In this document: piece by piece, positions 24,060 through 31,599 of the stretch | Layout of the letters: each line of letters opens with the position of its first letter | Numbering within the stretch: position 1 is the stretch's first letter | From: Saprospiraceae bacterium UBA6168 | GTDB taxonomy: Bacteria > Bacteroidota > Bacteroidia > Chitinophagales > Saprospiraceae | NCBI GenBank assembly: GCA_002435785.1 | Contig: DIUC01000086.1 | Coordinates: 11,255 to 46,786, forward strand | Direction of reading: 5' to 3' | DNA length: 35,532 nucleotides | The notes under the pieces: model-generated | The model's input: only the letters and a program-made list of their open reading frames with translations | What the model was told of the DNA's origin: nothing | Database searches by the model: none | Program-made: the position numbers and the translations under genes

Positions 24060-25145
24060 TCAAAAATCAAATTCCAACTGCACCCCCTCCCCTATCCCTT
24101 CCCGTTCCAAATTGGAAACCGAAATGCCCAGCAGCCGCACCGCCTCAAATTCTTCCCGGCTTGCCTCCAACAGTTCAAATGTCGCCTGTTGCAATGCATC
24201 CAAGCTGCGAATTTCCCCACCAAAAGACCTGCTGCGGCTGATGATTTTGAACGCTGGTGTCTTCATTTTCAGCGTCACCGTCCGCCCAAAATTGTCGTGC
24301 TTGGCCATGTGGTCGAATACGGTCTGAATGATGGGCAAGAGGCGCTCCTTCATCTCGGTGGTGTCGCTCACGTCCTCGAAAAACGTGCGCTCCGCCCCGA
24401 TGCTCTTGCGGATACGATTGGGGTTCACGGGCCGGTGGTCCTCCGCCCGCACGATGCGGTAGTAGTAGCGCCCCGATTTGCCGAAGCGCTGCGACAGTTC
24501 GATTTCAGTCAAGTTACGCAGGTCGCCACCCGTGCGGATGCCCATTTTCTTCATGCGCTCCGCCGTCACTTTGCCGATGCCGTGGAACCGTTCAACTGGC
24601 AGTTTTTCCAAAAAATCGAGTGCTTCTTCCGGCAGGATGGTCTTCATACCGTTCGGCTTGTTGATGTCACTGGCCACCTTCGCTAAAAACTTGTTGAAGG
24701 AAACGCCCGCCGAAGCCGTCAGCCCGGTCTCCGCCTCGATGCGGCGGCGGATGTCCATGGCGATTTGCATGGCGGAGAGGATGCCCTTCTTGTTTTCGGT
24801 CACGTCAAGGAAAGCTTCATCGAGCGAGAGCGGCTCCACGAGGTCGGTGTAGTCAAGGAAGATGTCCCGGATTTGGCGGGAAGCTTCCTGGTAGGCAGGG
24901 AACCGCCCACGCACGAAGATGATGTTCGGGCAAAGCCGCTGCGCCGTGATGCCGGGCATTGCGGAGCGAACCCCGTAGCGCCGGGCCTCGTAGCTGGCCG
25001 AGGCCACCACGCCCCTCGCCCCGCCGCCGCCCACGGCGATGGGCTTGCCCCGCAGTTCGGGGTTGTCCCGCTGCTCGATGCTGGCAAAAAAGGCATCCAT
25101 GTCTATGTGGATGATTTTGCGGTAGAGGAGGTAGGTTGGATTCAC
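24060..25145 (-). CDS. dinB: DNA polymerase IV (Y family)
   Basis: Error-prone translesion polymerase of 361 residues. The active site is complete: 'IHIDMDAFFASIE' (D15) and 'SLDEAFLDVT' (D109, E110). The palm, thumb and little-finger regions are full length, and the C terminus 'GVQLEFDF' resembles a sliding-clamp binding motif. The start is GTG at 25145, since the next ATG would remove the first catalytic strand. The first 24 codons are duplicated at 25803-25874, on the far side of a toxin-antitoxin pair; the present 5' end seems to have been supplied by that insertion. Confidence 0.95.
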   Translation of the reverse strand: MNPTYLLYRKIIHIDMDAFFASIEQRDNPELRGKPIAVGGGGARGVVASASYEARRYGVRSAMPGITAQRLCPNIIFVRGRFPAYQEASRQIRDIFLDYTDLVEPLSLDEAFLDVTENKKGILSAMQIAMDIRRRIEAETGLTASAGVSFNKFLAKVASDINKPNGMKTILPEEALDFLEKLPVERFHGIGKVTAERMKKMGIRTGGDLRNLTEIELSQRFGKSGRYYYRIVRAEDHRPVNPNRIRKSIGAERTFFEDVSDTTEMKERLLPIIQTVFDHMAKHDNFGRTVTLKMKTPAFKIISRSRSFGGEIRSLDALQQATFELLEASREEFEAVRLLGISVSNLEREGIGEGVQLEFDF

Positions 25146-25175
25146 GATTAGGTTCCCTTTGGGAATGACAAAGAG

Positions 25176-25206
25176 TTGCCAAAAATCGGGGATTATTCTA
25201 TTTTTG
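25176..25206 (+). promoter_or_regulatory. Toxin-antitoxin promoter and operator candidate
   Basis: TTG (25176-25178), a 20-nt spacer and TATTTTTG (25199-25206) fit the Bacteroidota consensus, with a start near 25210. Just downstream, GAAATTGATTTC (25214-25225) is a dyad placed between the start site and the antitoxin ATG, where an autorepressing antitoxin would bind. Confidence 0.6.
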
Positions 25207-25226
25207 TTGAAACGAAATTGATTTCA

Positions 25227-25475
25227 ATGAATGTCACAGTTGATAAATTAGACCTGATTCAGCAAATTTTGCTCATCAAAGATGAGAAGATGTTAGAAGC
25301 TATTGCCAGTTTGATTCAAACGAAACGAAAGTCTTCGGATGAAGTAGATGGTTGGGAAGAACTGCCGAACTCGGTCAAATCTTCTATAGAAATCGCACAA
25401 AAGCAGTTTGAAAATGGAGAAGGGATTCCATTAAACGAAGTCTTAGCGAAATACCGAAAAAGGTATCAGGTATGA
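25227..25475 (+). CDS. Antitoxin of a ParE/RelE-type module
   Basis: Small acidic/basic protein of 82 residues encoded directly before, and overlapping by 4 bp (ATGA), a ParE-like toxin. It begins 'MNVTVDKLDLIQQILLIKD', a helical segment of the kind found in addiction-module antitoxins, and has a flexible C-terminal half ('NGEGIPLNEVLAKY') of the type that wraps around the toxin. I assign it mainly from its length, position and C-terminal motif; the antitoxin family cannot be named with certainty. ATG at 25227 is chosen because the promoter element lies just upstream and the earlier in-frame start falls inside that promoter. Confidence 0.75.
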   Translation: MNVTVDKLDLIQQILLIKDEKMLEAIASLIQTKRKSSDEVDGWEELPNSVKSSIEIAQKQFENGEGIPLNEVLAKYRKRYQV

Positions 25476-25765
25476 ATCCATTTGTCACCATCTCAACCAG
25501 GGCAGATGAAGATTTGGATTCAATTCTCGCCTACCTTGAAGCAAGTTTTGGCGTTTTAGCTGCCGCAAATTGCTTGGATGAAATCGAAAAATTGTGCTGG
25601 GACGTGGCCGCCTTTCCCTTTGCTTTTCCAGCCTACAATAGAAAAAAAGTCCGGAAGGCCGTTGTAAATAAGCACCTTTCCATGTTTTATCAAGTTCGGA
25701 AAGACACCATCGAAGTGCTGTCATTCTGGGACAACAGACGGGATATTGAAAGCCTTGACCTCTAA
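25472..25765 (+). CDS. RelE/ParE-family toxin
   Basis: A 97-residue protein with the RelE/ParE layout: two N-terminal helices ('ADEDLDSILAYLEASFG', 'AANCLDEIEKLC'), then a four-strand sheet with 'YNRKKVRKAVVNKHLSMFYQV' and the C-terminal 'VLSFWDNRRDIESL'. The R(x)nNKHLSMFYxV strand and the WDNRR end are typical of this superfamily; members either cleave mRNA on the ribosome or inhibit gyrase, which cannot be separated here. It is translationally coupled to the antitoxin. A 10-bp hairpin (25761-25792) overlaps its stop codon. Confidence 0.88.
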   Translation: MNPFVTISTRADEDLDSILAYLEASFGVLAAANCLDEIEKLCWDVAAFPFAFPAYNRKKVRKAVVNKHLSMFYQVRKDTIEVLSFWDNRRDIESLDL

Positions 25766-25792
25766 ACCCCGTCCAAATGGGTGGGGTTTAGA
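25761..25792. terminator. Hairpin at the end of the toxin gene
   Basis: Perfect 10-bp stem TCTAAACCCC/GGGGTTTAGA (25761-25770 with 25783-25792), with a 12-nt loop and no T-run. It overlaps the toxin stop codon and marks the edge of the inserted segment. It may stabilise or end the transcript. Confidence 0.5.
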
Positions 25793-25802
25793 ATACCCGC
25801 TG

Positions 25803-25883
25803 CTGCTCAATGCTAGCAAAAAAGGCATCCATGTCATTGTGGATGATTTTGCGGTAGAGAAGGTAGGTGGGATTGTTGGCCAC
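25803..25883 (-). pseudogene. Duplicated 5' fragment of dinB
   Basis: Positions 25803-25874 match the start of dinB (25071-25142) at 66 of 72 positions, in the same orientation. In frame it reads NPTYLLYRKIIHNDMDAFF and on to SIEQQ, against NPTYLLYRKIIHIDMDAFF in the intact gene. An in-frame GTG (25883) lies 6 bp after the stop of the Uma2-family gene, so this is probably the original dinB start, cut off by the insertion of the toxin-antitoxin segment. No remainder of dinB follows it. Confidence 0.85.
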
Positions 25884-25889
25884 GGCAAA

Positions 25890-26492
25890 TTAGTCCGCGT
25901 AGTATGTCTCAAGCAAGTTCTTTACGTTCAACTTTACGCCATTCAATAAAACCATTTCTTCGCTCCAATTCCCCGTTTCCCAACGTTTACCCGGCACGGC
26001 TAGCATGAACTTCTTTGTTTTGGTAAAAATCCAAAGCACCTGCTTCACCCCAAAGTCCAATAGCTGGTCGGTCTTAGTGTGGCAATAGTCCATTGGGTCG
26101 GGCATTTCCTCCAAGTCGGCTTTGGTGTCCACTTCAATCACCAATTCTGGTGGGATTGCAGCGTATTTATCCTCATTTTTAGCAGCAATTAAGTCCTTTT
26201 TCAAAAACACGGCGATGTCTGTGTTGCGCCATGATTTTTTTGAAAACTGGATGCCCAATTCGCTGGAAAGCACGGTGTAATCCTTGCCCAATTGCAGTTT
26301 GATGGAATCCTTTATCAGTTCAATGAGCAGGGATTGGAGGATGCTTGTTCCCATAATTTGTTCGAGGGTTTTTGTTTTGTTCAGTACGTCCTTGTAGCCA
26401 CGGTAGTAAATGGGCTGGCCTTCGTCCATCTCATAAATCAGGGCGGACGGAATTTTCTCGACTTGGGGTTTTGAAGTGATTTCACCAACCAT
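25890..26492 (-). CDS. Uma2-family (PD-(D/E)XK-like) putative nuclease
   Basis: A 200-residue protein of the Uma2/DUF820 family, whose fold is related to restriction endonucleases. Nuclease-like elements are 'NTDIAVFLKKDL' (core aspartate), 'PPELVIEVDTKADL' (E and following residues) and 'KTDQLLDFGVKQVLWIFTKTKKF', which matches the usual 'K...Y...GV.EYWIVDP' tail. No activity has been firmly established for the family, which is often multi-copy in cyanobacteria and Saprospiria. It lies 31 bp downstream of a xisI gene on the same strand and is expected to share its promoter. The dinB fragment starts 6 bp after its stop, so dinB was probably once part of this operon. Confidence 0.82.
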   Translation of the reverse strand: MVGEITSKPQVEKIPSALIYEMDEGQPIYYRGYKDVLNKTKTLEQIMGTSILQSLLIELIKDSIKLQLGKDYTVLSSELGIQFSKKSWRNTDIAVFLKKDLIAAKNEDKYAAIPPELVIEVDTKADLEEMPDPMDYCHTKTDQLLDFGVKQVLWIFTKTKKFMLAVPGKRWETGNWSEEMVLLNGVKLNVKNLLETYYAD

Positions 26493-26523
26493 TCGATAAA
26501 TATTAGATTTTTTTAATCAACAT

Positions 26524-26862
26524 TCACGCTGCCACCGCTTCCACCCTCCCCTGAAGGTTCGGCTGCGACATTCCCGAAACAATATCCCCCGCAGCTACAC
26601 CGGCAGCTACCAGTTCCTCGTCAATCTTGGCATCCGTCCGGTTTTCCTGCACCCAAACCTTGCCGTTGATGATGTCAAAATGGAAAACGGAATAATAGAC
26701 GTGCTTGTCTTGGTGCCAGCCCATGCGCACGAGTTGGTAGTGGTGGTTGGCGGTGTCGGCTACAACCTTGTTTTCCACGCTGGGCATGAACGGGGACTTG
26801 ATGGCGGCGTATTCCCGCAGCACTTTTAATATAGCGGACTGGTATTTTTTTAGCTTTTCCAT
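26524..26862 (-). CDS. XisI-family protein
   Basis: A 112-residue protein that matches the XisI family along its length: 'MEKLKKYQSAILKVLREYA', 'DTANHHYQLVRMGWHQDKHVY', 'VFHFDIINGKVWVQENRTD' and 'IDEELVAAGVAAGDIVSGM'. XisI was described as a factor needed for excision of the fdxN element in cyanobacteria, where its gene sits next to xisH. Here no xisH is present; a Uma2-family gene occupies that place. There is no recombinase nearby, so a role in DNA excision is unlikely, and an addiction-like or regulatory role with the nuclease-like neighbour is more plausible. That is inference. Confidence 0.85.
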   Translation of the reverse strand: MEKLKKYQSAILKVLREYAAIKSPFMPSVENKVVADTANHHYQLVRMGWHQDKHVYYSVFHFDIINGKVWVQENRTDAKIDEELVAAGVAAGDIVSGMSQPNLQGRVEAVAA

Positions 26863-26887
26863 TTGATGATGGTTTGGTTACGAGGTT

Positions 26888-26918
26888 CAAAAATAATGTA
26901 ATTGCCAAGATTTCACAA
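26888..26918 (-). promoter_or_regulatory. xisI-uma2 promoter
   Basis: On the minus strand TTG (26916-26918), a 20-nt spacer and TATTTTTG (26888-26895) match the consensus. Transcription should begin near 26884, 22 nt before the xisI ATG. It is divergent from smc. Confidence 0.7.
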
Positions 26919-26952
26919 CAGAACTTGCCACCCATTTTCTCCAAATTCTCCC

Positions 26953-26960
26953 TACCTTCG
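26953..26960 (+). promoter_or_regulatory. -7 promoter element candidate for smc
   Basis: TACCTTCG (one mismatch to TAnnTTTG) would start RNA near 26964, 15 nt before the ATG at 26979. This also argues against the longer reading frame that starts at 26874. Confidence 0.4.
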
Positions 26961-26978
26961 CCCCCCGAAATTCAACAA

Positions 26979-29900
26979 ATGCGTCTCAAGACCCTCGAAA
27001 TAAAAGGCTTCAAGTCGTTCGCCGATGAAACGGTCATCCATTTCAACGAGGACGTGATTGGCATTGTCGGGCCGAACGGCTCTGGCAAGAGCAACGTCGT
27101 GGACGCCATCCGCTGGGTGTTGGGCGAGCAGAAGAGCAGCGAACTCCGCCTCGACACCATGACCTCGGTCATCTTCAACGGCACGAAGACCCGCAAGCAG
27201 GGCGGCATGGCGCAGGTGACGCTGAGTTTCGAGAACACCAAGAACCTGCTGCCCACTGAGTACAATTCCGTGGCCATCACCCGCAGGCTCTACCGCAGCG
27301 GCGAGAGCGAGTACCAGTTGAACGGCGTCGTCTGCCGCCTAAAGGACATCACCAACTTGCTGATGGACACGGGCATTGGCTCCAACAGCTACGCCATCAT
27401 CGCCCTCGGCATGGTGGACGAGATTCTGGCGGACAAGGACAACGCCCGCCGCAAGATGTTTGAGCAGGCCGCTGGTATTTCCAAGTACAAAATCAGGAAA
27501 CGGGAAACGCTCCAAAAACTGCAAGCCACCACCGCCGACCTGGAGCGGGTGGACGACCTCCTGTTTGAAATCAACAACAACCTCAAATCGCTGGAGCAGC
27601 AGGCCAAACGCACGAAAAAGTATTTTGAACTAAAGGAAGAATACAAGGACTTGGCCATCAAATTAGCGGCGCTGAAATCGGAGTCGCTGAAGGCCAAGTA
27701 CAAAGAGGTGAAGGATTCGCTGGAAAAAGAGGAGGACCGCTACCGTCAACTCGAAGTGGAGCAGCGGCAAATGGAGGCGGGCTTGGAGCAGCAGCGCAAA
27801 TCGAACCTCGACCAAGAGCAGGCCCTGAGCGAGCGCCAGCGGGAGATGAACCAACTCGTCGGGCGGATACGGGATGCGGAGAACGAGCGCCGGGTGCTGG
27901 AGCAGCGCATCAGTTTTGTGGAGCAAAACAAGTCCAAGTCGCAAGAAGCGATTTTGATAGCAAAATCACGCATTTCGACGCTGGAGGAGGAAATCGCCAA
28001 CTACCGGGAGACGCTCCAAGAAGACCGCCGCATGGAGGGCAAGCTCGAACAGCAGCTCGAAGCCGCCGAGAAAAAGCTCCATGACATCCGCCAGAGCCAC
28101 GGCGAAATGAAGGCTGGCTTGGACGCCATCATGCAGAACCAACAGAAGGTAGAGCGGGAGCTGTATGAACTCGAAAAATCCAAGGCCGTCAACGCCAACC
28201 AGATGGAGAACCTCCGCCACGACATTGCCCACGGCGAAGAGGAGGTGAAGAACCGGCGGACAGAAACTGAGTCACTGGGTGCTAAAATCAAGGAGCTGGA
28301 AAAGGAGGAAGCCGAGCGCCGAACCGCCCTCGAAAGCCTCGAAAAAGCAGAAGAACAGCGCCGCCTTGATATTGCCGAAGGCGAAAACAAACTCGACGAA
28401 CTCAAGAGCCGCATCCAGAAAATACACCGGGAATTAGACGCCAAGCGCAACGAATACAAGCTCACCAAAAGCATGGTCGAAAGCCTCGAAGGCTTCCCGG
28501 AGAGCATCCGTTTTTTGAGCAATGCGAAAAACTGGACCAAGCAGGCACCGCTGCTTTCCGACCTGATTTATGTGGAGGTGGACTACCGGGTGGCCATCGA
28601 AAACTACCTGGAACCCTACCTTAATTATTATGTGACGGAGAACATCGAGGATGCACAACAGGCCGTGCAATTGCTGCAATCTGCGCAAAAAGGCAAGGCC
28701 AATTTCTTCGTCAACGACAGCTTCAAGGACTTCACGCCGAGCATCGCCATGCTTTCGGAGGGCATGAGGCCAGCCACCGATTTCGTGCAATGCGACCCGG
28801 CTTACCGCAACCTCATCAGCTATTTGCTGGACAATGTGGTGCTGCTGGAAAAGGAAGATGTTGCGAAGCAAATGGCTACCGACAGCATGACTTTGCTGGC
28901 AAAATCGGGCCGTTTCATACAGCGCCGCCACAGCCTGAGCGGGGGCAGCGTGGGCTTGTTTGAGGGCAAAAAAATCGGGCGGAAGAAGAACCTCGAAATC
29001 CTCGACAACGCCATCAAACGGGGCGAAGAAGAAGAGAACGTGCTCTCCACCGAGATGTACAACCTCAAAACGAGCATCGAAAACCTGAAGGCGAAGCAAT
29101 CACGCCAAGCCATCCAGCAGGAGCAGCAAATGCTGAACAAAGTCTCGCAGGAGCGGGTGTCTTTGGCCGCCCGTTTGGAGAGCTTCGAGTCATATATCCG
29201 GGACGTGGACGCTAAAAAAGCGGCGACTTCTGAGCGCATCCATGCATTGGAAACGGCCAATGCGGAAATCGAACAACAGCTCGAAGACAAGTTCCAAGTG
29301 GCCGACGAAGCCCGCAAGCAAATCAGCAACACGGACGGCAGCTACCGACTCGTGGCCGAGGAAATGAGCAACGCTAGCACCGATTTCAACAACAAGAACA
29401 TAGAGTTCATCAAGCAGCAGAACAAGGTGTCGGCGCTGCAACGGGAGCTTTCCTTCCGGGAAAAACAATTGGACGAGACCAAGGCGACCCTCGCCACTAA
29501 CCAGCGTTCGCTCGACCAATCGGGCAGCGAGGTGGCGCAAATCAACGACGATATTGAAAAGCTGGTGAAAGGTTTGCAGGAAAATTATGCGCTCCGCAAA
29601 GAGCGGGAAGGCACGCTTTCCGCTGCCGAGCAGGCGTTTTTTGGGGCACGGAACAGCATCCACGAAATCGAGGACAAGCTGCGCCAACTCGCCCGCCAAT
29701 CGCAGGATTCGCAGATAAAAATCAACAACCTTCGGGAGAAGTTCAGCGACACGAAATACCAGCTCACGAACATTGCGGAGCGACTGAGAATCGAGTTCAA
29801 CCTGAGCATCAACGACCACGATGCCCTGACTTTGACCGAGGAGCAACGGGTAGGCTTAGACGAAAACGACCTGCAAATCAAGGTGGAGCGCATCAAAGGC

Positions 29901-30548
29901 CGCCTCGACAACTACGGCGAAATCAACCCGATGGCGATGGAAGCCTATGACGAGATGAAGGAGCGCCATGAAAACATCACCACGCAGCGGGACGATATTT
30001 TGAAGGCCAAGGACGACCTGATGGAGACCATCAAGGAAATCGAGGAAACTGCAACGGCGCAATTCCTCGAAGCATTCGGCAAGGTGCGGCTCTTTTTTAT
30101 AGACGCCTTCCGCAGCCTGTTCACGAGCGATGATACCGCCGACCTCATCCTCCTCGACCCAGAGAACCCGTTGGAAAGTGGCATCGAAATCGTTGCGAAG
30201 CCTAAAGGAAAGCGCCCGCAAAGCATCAGCCAGCTATCGGGTGGGGAAAAGACGCTGACGGCCACTGCCCTACTCTTCTCGCTTTACCTGCTGAAGCCTG
30301 CCCCGTTCTGTATCTTCGACGAGGTGGACGCCCCGTTGGACGACGCCAACATCGAGAAGTTCAACAATATCATCAAGGATTTCAGCAAGGACAGCCAGTT
30401 CATCATTGTGACGCACAACAAGCAGACAATGGCCGCCGTGGACACGATTTACGGGGTTTATATGGCGGAGCAAGGGGTTTCTGCGGTGGCTCCCGTGGAT
30501 TTTAGGAGCTTGAAGAATGATTTAGTGATGCAAGAAGTGGAGAATTGA
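26979..30548 (+). CDS. smc: Chromosome segregation protein SMC
   Basis: Condensin ATPase that organises and segregates the chromosome. The 1,189-residue protein has the N-terminal Walker A 'GPNGSGKSN' (31-39), two long coiled-coil arms broken by a hinge (about 490-650, with 'PLLSDLIYVEVDYRVAIENYL'), and a C-terminal head with signature 'LSGGEKTLTA' (1086-1095) and Walker B 'FCIFDEVDAP' (about 1110-1119). The length is normal for SMC. I chose ATG 26979 because homologues start 'MRLKTLEIKGFKSFAD'; 35 extra upstream codons are open but lie over the promoter. scpA and scpB are not adjacent. Confidence 0.96.
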   Translation: MRLKTLEIKGFKSFADETVIHFNEDVIGIVGPNGSGKSNVVDAIRWVLGEQKSSELRLDTMTSVIFNGTKTRKQGGMAQVTLSFENTKNLLPTEYNSVAITRRLYRSGESEYQLNGVVCRLKDITNLLMDTGIGSNSYAIIALGMVDEILADKDNARRKMFEQAAGISKYKIRKRETLQKLQATTADLERVDDLLFEINNNLKSLEQQAKRTKKYFELKEEYKDLAIKLAALKSESLKAKYKEVKDSLEKEEDRYRQLEVEQRQMEAGLEQQRKSNLDQEQALSERQREMNQLVGRIRDAENERRVLEQRISFVEQNKSKSQEAILIAKSRISTLEEEIANYRETLQEDRRMEGKLEQQLEAAEKKLHDIRQSHGEMKAGLDAIMQNQQKVERELYELEKSKAVNANQMENLRHDIAHGEEEVKNRRTETESLGAKIKELEKEEAERRTALESLEKAEEQRRLDIAEGENKLDELKSRIQKIHRELDAKRNEYKLTKSMVESLEGFPESIRFLSNAKNWTKQAPLLSDLIYVEVDYRVAIENYLEPYLNYYVTENIEDAQQAVQLLQSAQKGKANFFVNDSFKDFTPSIAMLSEGMRPATDFVQCDPAYRNLISYLLDNVVLLEKEDVAKQMATDSMTLLAKSGRFIQRRHSLSGGSVGLFEGKKIGRKKNLEILDNAIKRGEEEENVLSTEMYNLKTSIENLKAKQSRQAIQQEQQMLNKVSQERVSLAARLESFESYIRDVDAKKAATSERIHALETANAEIEQQLEDKFQVADEARKQISNTDGSYRLVAEEMSNASTDFNNKNIEFIKQQNKVSALQRELSFREKQLDETKATLATNQRSLDQSGSEVAQINDDIEKLVKGLQENYALRKEREGTLSAAEQAFFGARNSIHEIEDKLRQLARQSQDSQIKINNLREKFSDTKYQLTNIAERLRIEFNLSINDHDALTLTEEQRVGLDENDLQIKVERIKGRLDNYGEINPMAMEAYDEMKERHENITTQRDDILKAKDDLMETIKEIEETATAQFLEAFGKVRLFFIDAFRSLFTSDDTADLILLDPENPLESGIEIVAKPKGKRPQSISQLSGGEKTLTATALLFSLYLLKPAPFCIFDEVDAPLDDANIEKFNNIIKDFSKDSQFIIVTHNKQTMAAVDTIYGVYMAEQGVSAVAPVDFRSLKNDLVMQEVEN

Positions 30549-30559
30549 TATAAAACAAA

Positions 30560-30817
30560 GGTCGAGCTATCAAACGGATAGGTCGAGCTTACTTTTTCAA
30601 GCTCCTACTGCCAAAAAGACAGGTCGAGCTAGTAAATAGTGAGGTCGAGCTATCGAATAGTGAGGTCGAGCTATCAAACGGATAGGTCGAGCTTACTTTT
30701 TCAAGCTCCTACTGCCAAAAAGACAGGTCGAGCTATCAATTGAATAGGTCGAGCTTACAAAAGGGTAGGTCGAGCTTACTTATTTGAACTCCTATTGTCA
30801 AGAAGCCAAGTTGAGCT
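30560..30817. repeat. Tandem array of GGTCGAGCT with 21-bp period
   Basis: Nine exact GGTCGAGCT copies begin at 30560, 30581, 30622, 30643, 30664, 30685, 30726, 30747 and 30768, and a degraded tenth (AGTTGAGCT) is at 30809. Steps are 21 bp, with some of 41 bp. A 72-bp block (30560-30631) recurs exactly at 30664-30735. The 41-bp units contain GAGCTT...AAGCTC, a 6-bp hairpin. The array fills the gap between the convergent smc and trmH genes. Reading frames through it are broken by stops, so it is not coding. Confidence 0.9.
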
Positions 30818-30845
30818 ATCAAAGGAAGACTTTTCCGCTCGCCGC

Positions 30846-31484
30846 TTATTCCAGCTTCCATGCTTTAACGACCCTCCTATCCCTTGCCTTGTGCCTTTCG
30901 TAATAAACATCGAACAAAGCCGCCCGTTCTGCCGCTCCCAACCGGTATGGCTCATCGTAAAATCCTTTTGCGTTTCGTTGCCTAAAAGCCTCGTACAGCG
31001 TGACCGCACAGGCTACGGACACATTCAAGCTCTCGGCCATGCCGACCTGTGGAATTATAAACTTGCCATCGAGCAGCGGCTCCGAGACCGTAGAAATGCC
31101 CCGGTGCTCGTTCCCAAAAAACAAGGCAACCGATTCCGTCAAATCCAAATGGTGGAAGTCGCTGACCCCCTCGCCGAGCATGGCGCCCAACACTTTGCCG
31201 TATTTCGACTTGAGCTTTTCAAAACAAGCTTCGGCGTCCGTGAAGTAGTGCGCATCCACCCATTTGCCAGCACCCATGGAGGTGCGCTTGCCGATTTTCA
31301 CGTACTTGGTTTGTAGGTGGGCGTCCGTGTTGAGGATATAGACCTCGGCGATACCCACCGAGTCGGCAGAGCGGAAGACGGCTCCGATGTTGTGCGCATC
31401 CGTTACGTTTTCCAGCACCACGGTCAAGTCCGGCTGCCGCCGATTGACTACTGCGTGGAATTTATCAAGTCGCTTTTGTTGCAT
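30846..31484 (-). CDS. trmH: TrmH-family RNA 2'-O-methyltransferase
   Basis: SPOUT-class methyltransferase of 212 residues, most likely tRNA Gm18 2'-O-methyltransferase. The three SpoU motifs are 'DAHNIGAVFRSADSVGI' (motif 1, about 29-45), 'VALFFGNEHRGIS' (motif 2), and 'IPQVGMAESLNVSVACAV' (motif 3, which makes the trefoil-knot SAM pocket). The C-terminal extension 'YYERHKARDRRVVKAWKL' is basic, as in TrmH rather than TrmL or RlmB. It is convergent with smc, across the repeat array. Confidence 0.87.
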   Translation of the reverse strand: MQQKRLDKFHAVVNRRQPDLTVVLENVTDAHNIGAVFRSADSVGIAEVYILNTDAHLQTKYVKIGKRTSMGAGKWVDAHYFTDAEACFEKLKSKYGKVLGAMLGEGVSDFHHLDLTESVALFFGNEHRGISTVSEPLLDGKFIIPQVGMAESLNVSVACAVTLYEAFRQRNAKGFYDEPYRLGAAERAALFDVYYERHKARDRRVVKAWKLE

Positions 31485-31511
31485 AAAAACAAACCAGTCA
31501 ATTTAGCCATT

Positions 31512-31590
31512 GGTCATTGCGTCATTAGTCATTGGTGTCAGTGATTTGATACAATGACCAATGACTATAATGACTAATGACTCAATGACC
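31512..31590. repeat. Inverted word repeat (TCATTGGTCATT family)
   Basis: Between trmH and the lipoprotein gene. Arm 1 (31512-31536, GGTCATTGCGTCATTAGTC...) pairs with arm 2 (31557-31590) almost perfectly apart from a 9-nt insertion in arm 2. Both arms are built from repeats of ATGAC/GTCAT words. It ends 9 bp after the lipoprotein stop (minus strand) and could act as a terminator stem, although no T-run follows. Confidence 0.65.
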
Positions 31591-31599
31591 AAAGACCAC

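Noticed and set aside
24060..25145. dinB as truncated because it starts with GTG inside a duplication
   Set aside because: The catalytic N-terminal motif with D15 is complete, and the duplicated copy shows the same opening residues, so the gene appears intact.
30560..30817. GGTCGAGCT array as a CRISPR
   Set aside because: The repeat is only 9 nt with 12-nt gaps that themselves recur, a 72-bp block is duplicated, and no cas gene is present.
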